From NCBI GenBank assembly GCA_028279245.1, contig JANQOE010000112.1:1-64000 (forward strand): a stretch of 64,000 nt of DNA, in the 5' to 3' direction. Under the pieces are notes generated by a model. That model was not told the DNA's origin and made no database searches. It saw nothing but the letters and a program-made list of their open reading frames with translations. The position numbers and the translations under genes are program-made. This document shows, piece after piece, positions 1-8,323 of the stretch; the first letter of the stretch is position 1, and the number at the start of each line of letters is the position of its first letter. The stretch is from Alphaproteobacteria bacterium. GTDB taxonomy: Bacteria > Pseudomonadota > Alphaproteobacteria > UBA6615.

Positions 1-1432
1 CTTCGGCCGGCGCGCTCTCCTCTCGAACGATGGCCGCCAAGTACTCGGTCGCCAGAGGATGACCCTGCGCCGCAGCCCGCCGATGCCAATCCGCAGCGAT
101 CCGCGCGTCTCGTGCGACGCCACGTCCTTCGGCATACATGATGCCCAGATTGAATTGCGCCGAAGCAAGCCCACGCTCCGCCGCTGCCTCAAACAACGCG
201 ACCGCCCGAGCATAGTCTTGCTCGACAAACAGCCCCTTCTCGAACATCGCGCCCAGATTACTCTGCGCCTCAGGAACACCCTGGGCCGCCAGTTGCTCCC
301 AAATCTCCACCGCGCGCGCGAAGTTGCCAGCGGCATAGGCGTCTAAGGCTTCAACAAAAGCCAGTTGCGTATCAACGACCTCTTCTTGAGCCGGTGCAGG
401 AACTGGCTCCACCTCGTCATCAACCGGCGTAGCCGCAACGACCTTTGCTTGCTCGTCTGCGGCAACGGGAGTGGTCACTGCAGCTGTTTCAGCAACAACA
501 GGCGCCGGAGTCACAGCTGCAACTTGCCGTCTTGGATTCGGAACCGGCCCAACGAACTGCGGCAACTCCGCCGAAAGCATCGGCAACGCAGGCTTCGGCA
601 CCGGGACGGGAATCGAACCGGAGGCGTCAGCACCAGGCAAGAGTGATGACGCCACCTGCCGCTCAATGGCCGGCTCGACGGGCTCAACCGGTGGGATCTC
701 CCTTACTGTCGGAGCCGCCTCAGCGACAGCCGGCGCCTCGGCCACAGCAGGTGCCGGTGCAGGGGCGGGTGGCTGAACAGGTCGTGGTGCATCCAAAGAG
801 TTAACCGCACCGCGAGAGCTGAGCGCGATGTCTGGCCTGCTGGAACTGAGCTGAAACGCAGCTTCTTCGCTGCCCTGGGCAGCCGCGGCCTCGTACCAGC
901 TACGTGCAACAGCTGCGTTCGCCTCGACACCGACGCCGTCGCGGTACCGTTCCGCCAACTCGACTTGAGCCGACATGACCCCGGCTGTCCCCGCCGCTTC
1001 TAACCACCGAATCGACTCGGCGGGATCCGTTTCCCGATAGAAGTCGACCAACGCTAACAGCGCATTAGCCTGACCCTGCGCCGCCGCTGCTTCGAACCAG
1101 CCGAGAGCCGTCGCTTCATTCCGGAAGGGTGCGTCGTCGACCAGATACAGCTTGCCCAGTTCGTATTGCGCACTTGCGTTGCCGGCATCTGCGGCACGAG
1201 CAAACCACTCCAGCGCCTCCGTCAGGTCACGCCGAACCCCGCGCCCATCCCGGTACATCACCGCCAGGTTTCGCTGCGCGGCTATATTCCCTTCATCGGC
1301 AAGCGGCAACCACTCGTCCAGTGCAGCTTGGTAGTCGCCGCGAACATATGCCGCAAACCCCGAACTGTAGTCGGCTTGCGCAGACCCGAGTACCAAGCCA
1401 AGGAAGCCGACTGAAGCAATGATGAGTCTCAT
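1..1432 (-). CDS. Secreted Sel1-repeat protein, 3' end cut off by the window edge
   Basis: This gene is missing from the ORF track because it runs off the left edge; I read the frame by eye and found no stop for about 477 codons. The start MRLIIASVGFLGLVLG...AQA looks like a Sec signal peptide. Sel1-like alpha/alpha repeats follow, with motifs such as 'AAQRNLAVMYRDGRGV' and 'SAQFNLGIMYAEGRGV'. A Pro/Ala/Val-rich linker lies in the middle and a second group of repeats near the cut end. Sel1 proteins are usually periplasmic scaffolds or regulators, and ExoR of Sinorhizobium and AlgK of Pseudomonas are polysaccharide-linked examples. The gene is divergent from the exopolysaccharide operon, so a structural or regulatory role in that system is an inference. 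The C-terminus is not visible. Confidence 0.85.
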   Translation of the reverse strand, partial: MRLIIASVGFLGLVLGSAQADYSSGFAAYVRGDYQAALDEWLPLADEGNIAAQRNLAVMYRDGRGVRRDLTEALEWFARAADAGNASAQYELGKLYLVDDAPFRNEATALGWFEAAAAQGQANALLALVDFYRETDPAESIRWLEAAGTAGVMSAQVELAERYRDGVGVEANAAVARSWYEAAAAQGSEEAAFQLSSSRPDIALSSRGAVNSLDAPRPVQPPAPAPAPAVAEAPAVAEAAPTVREIPPVEPVEPAIERQVASSLLPGADASGSIPVPVPKPALPMLSAELPQFVGPVPNPRRQVAAVTPAPVVAETAAVTTPVAADEQAKVVAATPVDDEVEPVPAPAQEEVVDTQLAFVEALDAYAAGNFARAVEIWEQLAAQGVPEAQSNLGAMFEKGLFVEQDYARAVALFEAAAERGLASAQFNLGIMYAEGRGVARDARIAADWHRRAAAQGHPLATEYLAAIVREESAPAE

Positions 1433-1783
1433 AAGAACTACTATGAATCGTGTTGGTCCGCGATCAAGGCTGTCGAATAGCGTAACAACCAACCTCTCAT
1501 ACGACCTAAAAACCTCCCTCGCGAAAAAACTATTGGATAGGCAATCAGCCCATTGGGGTAGTCATTGGGAGGCATACCCCTTAACTATTGCGCTCACCTG
1601 CCCCGATCAGATGCATGTAGTTTTCCGCAGGCAAAACGCTGGTATCTGCTACGCAGCAAAGAGACAGTACACCTTCGCGTCGTAGTCGGCACTGGGTATT
1701 GCATGTTAACCTTAATTTTCGCTACGACGCTCCAGCAAGACAAGCAGAGCGTCAGGTGTTTGGACAAAAGGGGTAAAGAGATA
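1433..1783. promoter_or_regulatory. Divergent intergenic region upstream of the EPS operon, with inverted repeats
   Basis: About 350 bases lie between the Sel1 gene and the export lipoprotein. I see no convincing small gene. A perfect 9-base inverted repeat, GCGTCGTAG (1677-1685) and CTACGACGC (1722-1730), brackets an AT-richer stretch containing GTTAACCTTAATTTTC. A shorter GGGGTA/TACCCC pair lies at 1555-1580, next to two CATTGGG(G/A) words. These could be operators or a leader structure of the EPS operon. No sigma-factor promoter can be assigned with confidence. Confidence 0.4.
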
Positions 1784-2368
1784 ATGCACAAACGGCTGGC
1801 ATGGATCCCATTGCTATTTGCTACGCTCTTTGTCATAGCCGCTTGCGTCCCACAGGAGGGCTCTTTGATCGTCGATGCGCCGGTGACAGGGCCAGCGCTT
1901 GACGAAAACTACCTTCTGGGACCGGGTGATGCTCTGAACCTTGTGGTATTCAACCAACCGGAACTGTCAGGCGAACACCTCGTCGACGAGGCGGGTAAGA
2001 TTTCGGTGCCGTTGATCGGCCCAGTACCCGCGGCGAACCGAACGACTGAGCAGGTTCGGCAAGAGATACGAGATCGGTTTCTTGACGATCTACTAAAAGA
2101 TCCAAAGGTAACGCTATCGATCACGAGATACCGCCCGTTCTTCATTGTCGGTGGTGTCAGGACGCCAGGCGCTTATGAATACCAAACAGGCCTGACAGTT
2201 CTTCACGCAATTGCACTGGCCGGTGGCCACAGTGAGCTCGCGCTCCGCACGGTCCAGCCGGAAATCCTTCGCGCCTCCGGACCTCAACCGGTTGGCGTCA
2301 ACGTATACACCCCAGTTCTCCCCGGCGACATTGTCGAAATCCCGGAGCGACGCCGACCGGTCAACTAG
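1784..2368 (+). CDS. Outer-membrane polysaccharide export lipoprotein (Wza/GumB/ExoF class)
   Basis: The protein has 194 residues if it starts at the ATG preceded by 'ggggtaaagag'. The track's earlier start at 1565 has no support. The N-terminus is a lipoprotein signal ending in a lipobox-like 'VIAAC', so the mature protein should be lipidated at that Cys. 'YLLGPGDALNLVVFNQPEL' is the hallmark of the Poly_export domain, and 'FFIVGGVRTPGAY' begins an SLBB domain. The length matches short GumB-like exporters rather than full Wza. It would form the outer-membrane exit of the Wzx/Wzy pathway. The co-polymerase gene follows 54 bases downstream. Confidence 0.9.
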   Translation: MHKRLAWIPLLFATLFVIAACVPQEGSLIVDAPVTGPALDENYLLGPGDALNLVVFNQPELSGEHLVDEAGKISVPLIGPVPAANRTTEQVRQEIRDRFLDDLLKDPKVTLSITRYRPFFIVGGVRTPGAYEYQTGLTVLHAIALAGGHSELALRTVQPEILRASGPQPVGVNVYTPVLPGDIVEIPERRRPVN

Positions 2369-2422
2369 TTCAGCACCTAATCGATTTGGAACGTCTCGCA
2401 TTATAGATCGACTGGATAGAGT

Positions 2423-4693
2423 ATGCCTGTTTTACAATACAAAAACGCTGACTCGGGCACTGCCGACCGCACACCACCAGCATCGATGCCCGCCCCACGC
2501 GTAAGCTTCGAGGCCGCTGGCGGCCTGCAACTCCGCGACCTCGTCCTAATGATCAGGCGGCGGGGCATAGTCCTGCTCGCCGCCGTATTCACCATTACAG
2601 CAGTGTCCGCGATCCTCGCCGCCAAGCTGCCGTCCCGCTACACGGCAAGCGCAACCGTGCTGATGTCAGGTCAATCCAACACCGTCGTCGACATCGACTC
2701 TGTCGCCGTCGGCACAGAAGTTCGGCGCGATGTGGATGAGACTCTGAATAGCGAGATGCAAGTCCTGCGCTCGCGGGGACTCGCCGAACGTGTTGTCGAA
2801 CAGACCGGCCTTGCGAACCTGCCGGAATTCAACGCGACGCTGCGGGAGCGGTCGCAACTCGGCAAGATCAGGTCTTGGGTCACCGGCATCTTCGCCGCTG
2901 ACTCGGCAAACGCCAACGCCGTCTCACCGGAACTGAGGTCTGAGCAGGTTCGCAACTCTGTCGTGAGCCGATATCTGAATGCACTCAGCATCACACCGCG
3001 CGCCAACTCGCTGGTGATCGCACTTCGTTTCGAATCATCAGATCCGGTTATTGCGGCAAACGCCGTCAACACACTCGCCGACCAGTACATCGCGCTCCAG
3101 GTTGAGCAGAAAGCGCAAGTCACAACAGACGCGCAGGCATGGTTGGCCGGAAGGCTTGAGAACGTCCGGACAGAGGTCGAAGCGGCCGAGCGTGCCGTGG
3201 AAACCTACCGTTCCGAGAACGATCTCATCCAGGTTGGATCGGAGACGGTCGTCGCCCAGCAGGTAGCGGAACTGAATTCCCAGCTTGTATTGGCGCGAGC
3301 GGACCTTGCCGAACAGGAATCCCGCTTTGCCGAGTTGGATCGCCTGGCACAAAGCAGCGATGCAGGGTCTTCAAACAATGCACTGGACTCAGCAGTGATC
3401 CAGAACCTCCGCGCGCAGGAAGCGGAGATTGCCCGCCAGGAAGCGGAACTTGCCTCGCAGTACGGCCCGCGCCACCCGCTGCTCATCAATACGCGGGCAG
3501 AGTTGGCTGAGATCCGCGGCCGTATACAGGGCGAGCTCGGCCTGTTGGTATCCAATCAGCGTAATGAGCTTCAGGTCGCCCGTGCTCGGGTTGCCGCGCT
3601 CGATACTGACCTCCGACGCCTGCAGGGCCAGGCTTCGGACGCCAATCAGTCCCAGGTCAGGCTGCGTGAGCTGGAACGTGAGGCCGAGTCCGCTCGCCAA
3701 TTGTTCCAAACATTCCTGAACCGATACAAGGAAATCGAGGACCAGGAAGGGCTGCAAACGCCGGACGCCCGCATCATTTCTTACGCCGCGGTTCCGAATA
3801 ACCCTTCAAGCCCGAATCGTCAGTTGATCGTTGCGGTCGCATTCTTGATGTCAACGATTGTCGGACTGCTGCTGGTGTTCGCTGTGGAGCATTTCGACCG
3901 CGGTTTCCGGAGTTCCGACCAGATCGATGCCGAGATGGGTGTCCCCTCACTCGGACTTGTTCCAGGGCTGGAACGGGCTGACCTTAAGCGCGGTCCGGCT
4001 GAATCGTTTGTTCTCTCTAACCCGACCTCAGCCTTCGCCGAATCCTTCCGCACCTTGCGGACGAATCTGCACCTTGCGGATAGGCAGACGCCACCAAAGG
4101 TCATTCTCTTCACCTCGGCACTCCCGGGAGAGGGCAAAACGACGTCAGCCGTCTCGTTGGCACGGCTTGCCGCGGCGATGGGCGAAAGCGTGCTCCTCAT
4201 CGATGCGGACAATCGCCGGCCCCGTGCGCACGATGCTTTGGGTCTGAGCAAAGAGCCGGGCATCGTCGAGTACCTCGAAGATCAAGCGAGCCTCTGGGAC
4301 ATCATCCAGTCCGATACAGAGTCTCCGCTCCACTTCGTCTCGGCTGGCCGCCCGATCACGAACAGCATAGAGCTGTGGCGTTCGGACCAACTCAAATACT
4401 TCCTCTCCCAGCTACAGAGTCGCTACGACCTCATTATCATCGACTCCTCGCCAGTCCTTGCCGTAGCCGACGCGCGAATCCTATCGTCTGTGGCCGACGC
4501 GACAGTATTCGTTACCAAATGGCGCGACACAAAGCGCGAAGCGGCGATCCACGGCGTGCAACAGACGCTGGAGGCAGGCGCAAATCTAGCGGGCGTACTT
4601 CTCACCCAGGTGAACGTCCGAGAGCACGCGCGATATGGGTTCAGCGACTCTGGATACTACCAGTCCTACTACACCGGCTACGCCGACAGCTGA
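2423..4693 (+). CDS. Polysaccharide co-polymerase with BY-kinase domain (Wzc/ExoP-like)
   Basis: The protein has 756 residues. A Wzz-type inner-membrane domain starts near residue 35, and the first membrane segment is 'GIVLLAAVFTITAVSAILAA'. A long coiled-coil periplasmic region full of E/Q/R/A follows, then a second membrane segment near 470-490. The cytoplasmic C-terminus is a bacterial tyrosine kinase. Walker A is 'SALPGEGKTT' near 565, Walker A' is 'LLIDADNRRP', and Walker B is 'LIIIDSSP' near 672. The tail has a tyrosine cluster ('YGFSDSGYYQSYYTGY') that would be autophosphorylated. It should control chain length and couple Wzy polymerisation to export. Gene order directly after the exporter is classical. 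Confidence 0.95.
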   Translation: MPVLQYKNADSGTADRTPPASMPAPRVSFEAAGGLQLRDLVLMIRRRGIVLLAAVFTITAVSAILAAKLPSRYTASATVLMSGQSNTVVDIDSVAVGTEVRRDVDETLNSEMQVLRSRGLAERVVEQTGLANLPEFNATLRERSQLGKIRSWVTGIFAADSANANAVSPELRSEQVRNSVVSRYLNALSITPRANSLVIALRFESSDPVIAANAVNTLADQYIALQVEQKAQVTTDAQAWLAGRLENVRTEVEAAERAVETYRSENDLIQVGSETVVAQQVAELNSQLVLARADLAEQESRFAELDRLAQSSDAGSSNNALDSAVIQNLRAQEAEIARQEAELASQYGPRHPLLINTRAELAEIRGRIQGELGLLVSNQRNELQVARARVAALDTDLRRLQGQASDANQSQVRLRELEREAESARQLFQTFLNRYKEIEDQEGLQTPDARIISYAAVPNNPSSPNRQLIVAVAFLMSTIVGLLLVFAVEHFDRGFRSSDQIDAEMGVPSLGLVPGLERADLKRGPAESFVLSNPTSAFAESFRTLRTNLHLADRQTPPKVILFTSALPGEGKTTSAVSLARLAAAMGESVLLIDADNRRPRAHDALGLSKEPGIVEYLEDQASLWDIIQSDTESPLHFVSAGRPITNSIELWRSDQLKYFLSQLQSRYDLIIIDSSPVLAVADARILSSVADATVFVTKWRDTKREAAIHGVQQTLEAGANLAGVLLTQVNVREHARYGFSDSGYYQSYYTGYADS

Positions 4694-4725
4694 GCTGACC
4701 GGATTATTTGAACGGTGATGACATT

Positions 4726-5484
4726 ATGCAGAACACAGTACCGTCCTATTTTGGACTGAAGATCTATACCGATACGCAGAAATCAGCGATTTCCACTATT
4801 CAACAAAACATCGAAACGAAGACCCCAACTTTTATCGCCTGCCTCAATGTCTACAAGATGTCCTATGCATTTCGTATGCCAGGCTTCTCGAAGATCTTGA
4901 GTAAGGCAAACATGCTGATAACTGACGGTGTAAGTGTCTTGTTGACAGCCCGTCTTCTCGGCTGCCCAGTCAAAGAGCGCATTACCGGTGTTCAACTCTT
5001 TTGCGATCTGCTGGAGGTCGCCCACCAGCACCGCTACCGCATCTTCTTCCTCGGCAGCCAGGAGGCGGTTCTCCAGAAGGTGCTAGACAAGATCAGGGCA
5101 GAGTACCCGAACTTGATTGTCGCCGGATACCAGAACGGCTTTTTCGAGGATGAAGCGGCAATAGCAGACAGGATTCGCGAGAGCAACTCCGACATCCTTT
5201 TTGTCGCGATGGGTTCGCCCAAGCAAGAACTGTTTATGGAGCAGTACGCGGATCGCCTTGGTGTACCTATTCGAATGGGTGTCGGCGGATCATTCGACGT
5301 CTTCAGCGGCCTGACCCCTCGCGCGCCCCTTCTTTCACAGAAGCTTGGCCTAGAGTGGCTCTATCGGTGTGTTGTTGAGCCCAAGAAATACTTACGCCGC
5401 TATTCACAAACGATACCGATTTTTCTTTATGAATTCACCAAGCATTATCTGTCGTTCGGGCGATCGCGACGAAGCACTTCATAG
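4726..5484 (+). CDS. WecG/TagA/CpsF family glycosyltransferase (GT26)
   Basis: The family motifs are clear: 'TDGVSVLLTARLLG' (usually TDGxG), 'RIFFLGSQEAV', 'DILFVAMGSPKQE' and 'GVGGSFDVFSGL'. The family transfers N-acetylmannosaminuronic acid, ManNAc or related sugars to an undecaprenyl-linked acceptor at the inner membrane. Making the second linkage of the repeat unit would fit the WecB and 6-dehydrogenase genes downstream. I prefer the ATG at 4726 with 'ggtga' upstream over the TTG at 4708; the gene has 252 residues from there. Its 3' end overlaps the next ORF by about 55 bases. Confidence 0.9.
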   Translation: MQNTVPSYFGLKIYTDTQKSAISTIQQNIETKTPTFIACLNVYKMSYAFRMPGFSKILSKANMLITDGVSVLLTARLLGCPVKERITGVQLFCDLLEVAHQHRYRIFFLGSQEAVLQKVLDKIRAEYPNLIVAGYQNGFFEDEAAIADRIRESNSDILFVAMGSPKQELFMEQYADRLGVPIRMGVGGSFDVFSGLTPRAPLLSQKLGLEWLYRCVVEPKKYLRRYSQTIPIFLYEFTKHYLSFGRSRRSTS

Positions 5485-6682
5485 TCTGGGCAGCACAGCC
5501 ATAGCCATCAGTCCGAACAAGGCTGACCTCCACGGCATCTACCACGCCCTCGAGGTACGGCTGCGCGCGGCAGACTACAAGGGCTGGGACCCATTCGACG
5601 GCCTCAACAGCCAAGTATTCAATGCGCTGGGCATGAATCGCAGTGCCCTGTTGAGGCTCATCTGGATCCAGCTATTCAAACGTTCGCCAGTAAACTTCCG
5701 TCGACTGGCGGCTGTCCCGCCCACCCAGAACCCCAAAGCCATCGCACTCATGTCGATGGCATACGCGAAAATGGGGGACACCAGCCGCCAGCGTGAGCTG
5801 ATCCAACGCCTACTTGCGACCCAGCTCCCAAGCGGTGGATGGGGCTATCCGTTCGATTGGCAGGCCCGCGCCTTCTATGTTCCGACTGGTACGCCCAACG
5901 TCATTTGCACGGCCTATGCCGTTCAGGCTCTCTGTGAACATACGCGTGCGACTGGAGCCGACCATCGGGATCCAATCGGCCGCGCCGCCGACTTTATCGC
6001 AGCCCAACTTGTGCGCCGGAACGACGGACAAGCATACATCGCCTACATCCCCACCACGGACGCCCTTGTTCACAACGCTAGTTTGTGGGGCGCCTACGTA
6101 CTTGCAGCAGCCATTGGCCTCAGCGCTAGCCACGAACGCTCCCTAGTTCAAGAAGTCGTCCGGAACTCGACATCCGCGCAAGGAAAGGACGGCTCTTGGG
6201 TGTATGGGAACAGGTCTCATCACCAGTTCGTCGACAGCTTTCACACTGGGTTCAATCTCCACGCCCTGAGACTGATAGACGGTCTGATTCCCGAGCTGGA
6301 ACTAGCGGGGCCAATCGACAAGGGTCTGGAATACTACGTGGCGAATTTCTTCGAAGAGGATGGCAGGCCCAAGTACTACAACAGCTCTGCCTGGCCAGCT
6401 GACTGCCACTGTACCGCCCAAGCTTGCGTGACCCTACTTCACGAAACATCGCCCATGGCGCATCGTGAACTCGCGACCAAGGTCCTATTCTGGACAATCA
6501 AGAACATGTGGAGATCGAACCAGGGCTATTTCAGATATCAGCGCCATCGTTTCTACACAAACAGCATCGACTATATCCGGTGGACGCAAGCTTGGATGTT
6601 CTTGGCCATTGCCCACAGTCTCACCAGTTCTAATGAGCCTGACAGCCCCGGAATCCACGTTGGTCATCTCCCGAAAGAATAG
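5429..6682 (+). CDS. Alpha/alpha-toroid (prenyltransferase/squalene-cyclase-like fold) protein of the EPS locus
   Basis: The protein has about 417 residues from the ATG at 5429. It shows toroid-type repeat signatures: 'LPSGGWGYPFDWQAR', 'TAYAVQAL', 'GKDGSWVYGN' and 'SFHTGFNLHALRL'. This Gly-Trp and HTGF pattern resembles terpenoid-cyclase-like alpha/alpha toroids, but I see no DxDD or DCTAE motif of true cyclases. Such proteins turn up in polysaccharide clusters without a proven reaction. A polymer-modifying or lyase/epimerase-like role is possible. The start overlaps the wecG-like gene and has no good ribosome site, so the true start is uncertain. Confidence 0.75.
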   Translation: MNSPSIICRSGDRDEALHSLGSTAIAISPNKADLHGIYHALEVRLRAADYKGWDPFDGLNSQVFNALGMNRSALLRLIWIQLFKRSPVNFRRLAAVPPTQNPKAIALMSMAYAKMGDTSRQRELIQRLLATQLPSGGWGYPFDWQARAFYVPTGTPNVICTAYAVQALCEHTRATGADHRDPIGRAADFIAAQLVRRNDGQAYIAYIPTTDALVHNASLWGAYVLAAAIGLSASHERSLVQEVVRNSTSAQGKDGSWVYGNRSHHQFVDSFHTGFNLHALRLIDGLIPELELAGPIDKGLEYYVANFFEEDGRPKYYNSSAWPADCHCTAQACVTLLHETSPMAHRELATKVLFWTIKNMWRSNQGYFRYQRHRFYTNSIDYIRWTQAWMFLAIAHSLTSSNEPDSPGIHVGHLPKE

Positions 6683-6761
6683 CCAAACCAAAGAAACGCA
6701 TACTACCTCGGCGCCGTGGAACGGCGCTTTGTTTCACCTTATTTAGTGTTACCACGCTGAG

Positions 6762-8312
6762 GTGAAGTTGTATCCGCAAAAGCGCCCGGATAGCCAACCG
6801 AAACAATCGATCGACCGGAGCCAACGAGTGTTGACGACCAACGCGCAAGACGCTGCGACATTCACAAGTGCCGGCCAATCACGATCGGCTCGATTGCCCG
6901 TATCCCGTGTAGTTTTCCTCGACTTCGTGCGGCTTGCAGATATCCTCGCCGTCTCGCTAGGCGCCGTTGCTGCCTACGTGATTTATGTGGTCGGTATTCA
7001 GGAAGCCGCACTGAGGATTTGGGAACCGGAATTCAGTGCAGCCACGCTTGTCGGTATCTTTGTTGCGGTTGTCAGCCTAAACCTCTCCGGCACCTATCGA
7101 TTTGACCGGCTGGGAAGTCTCCCGTTCCAAGTCTCCCGCGCGTCGATTGCTTGGGCGATTGCATTGGCAATCCTGCTGTTGCTGGCATTCATGACGAAGA
7201 CCTCGGCGCTTTTCTCACGCGGTTGGTTCGTTGTGTGGTTTGCCACCACCTCTGGGCTCATCTTCGTCGTCCGCTATGCCGCCTATCAGCGGGTGCAGCA
7301 GTGGCAACGGGAAGGACGCCTACAAACGACAGTCGCCATTGTCGGCAGCGGCGAGGAGGGAGCACGCCTCGTTCGAAGTCTCCGGGCGATGCCAACCGAT
7401 GACATCCGCATATCAGGCATTTATGACGACCGTGAAAGCCGTCGGCCAACCGCCATTGACGGCATCCCGGTTCTCGGCACCGTGAGCGAATTGATTGAGG
7501 CGGGTAAAGACGACTCAATCGACCGAATCCTAATTGCGTTGCCACTCGCCGCAGAGCAGCGCATCAAACACATCTCGCACAGTCTTCAGCAACTGCCGAC
7601 TGATATTGAACTCAGCCTCGATGTCGCTGGCCGCGGTTTCTTGCATTCTGGACTGGTGCAGGTAGGTACCGCACCCGCACTACGACTAGTGCGGAAGCCG
7701 CTGTCAGACTGGCATGCGGTACTCAAAGCAGTCGAAGACAAGGCAGTTTCGGCGCTCATCCTCGTCACGATTATGCCTGTCCTCGCCGCCATCGCCACAG
7801 CAATCAAGCTGGACAGTCCGGGGCCTGTCCTATTCCGGCAGCGACGTTTCGGCTTCAATAATCGAGAAATCGTCGTCTACAAGTTCCGGACCATGTTCCA
7901 AGATCTTGGCGACCCGTCAGGTGCGAAGCAGACCGTTCGGAACGACCCACGCGTTACGCGGGTCGGTCGCTTCCTCCGCCGCTCGAACCTCGACGAGCTG
8001 CCTCAATTCATAAACGTACTGCAGGGACGGCTGTCGGTCGTTGGCCCCCGCCCACACGCACTTACCATGCGCGCCGCGGACAAACTCTATCATGAAGCGG
8101 TCGACGACTACGCGGTGCGCCACCGCGTCAAACCAGGCATCACCGGGTGGGCGCAGGTCAATGGCCTACGCGGTGAAACCGACACGATGGAGAAGGCAAC
8201 GAACCGCGTCCGGTACGACCTCTACTACATCGACAATTGGTCATTGTTCTTCGACATCAAGATTATCTTTTTGACTGTGCTCCGCGGGTTCCGCGACCCG
8301 AACGCCTACTAG
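6762..8312 (+). CDS. Undecaprenyl-phosphate sugar phosphotransferase (WcaJ-like), initiating transferase
   Basis: The protein has 516 residues. Four to five N-terminal membrane segments (about residues 45-180) precede a CoA-binding-like region ('VAIVGSGEEGARLV'). The C-terminal bacterial sugar transferase domain carries 'RQRRFGFNNREIVVYKFRTM', 'SNLDELPQFINVLQG', 'SVVGPRPHA' and 'VKPGITGWAQVNGLRG'. The enzyme moves a hexose-1-phosphate (glucose or galactose in the family) from its UDP form to undecaprenyl phosphate. This starts the repeat unit on the cytoplasmic face. The track start is a GTG. Another GTG near 6828, preceded by GGAG, is also possible. Confidence 0.93.
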   Translation: MKLYPQKRPDSQPKQSIDRSQRVLTTNAQDAATFTSAGQSRSARLPVSRVVFLDFVRLADILAVSLGAVAAYVIYVVGIQEAALRIWEPEFSAATLVGIFVAVVSLNLSGTYRFDRLGSLPFQVSRASIAWAIALAILLLLAFMTKTSALFSRGWFVVWFATTSGLIFVVRYAAYQRVQQWQREGRLQTTVAIVGSGEEGARLVRSLRAMPTDDIRISGIYDDRESRRPTAIDGIPVLGTVSELIEAGKDDSIDRILIALPLAAEQRIKHISHSLQQLPTDIELSLDVAGRGFLHSGLVQVGTAPALRLVRKPLSDWHAVLKAVEDKAVSALILVTIMPVLAAIATAIKLDSPGPVLFRQRRFGFNNREIVVYKFRTMFQDLGDPSGAKQTVRNDPRVTRVGRFLRRSNLDELPQFINVLQGRLSVVGPRPHALTMRAADKLYHEAVDDYAVRHRVKPGITGWAQVNGLRGETDTMEKATNRVRYDLYYIDNWSLFFDIKIIFLTVLRGFRDPNAY

Positions 8313-8323
8313 GTGTCAGTCCG

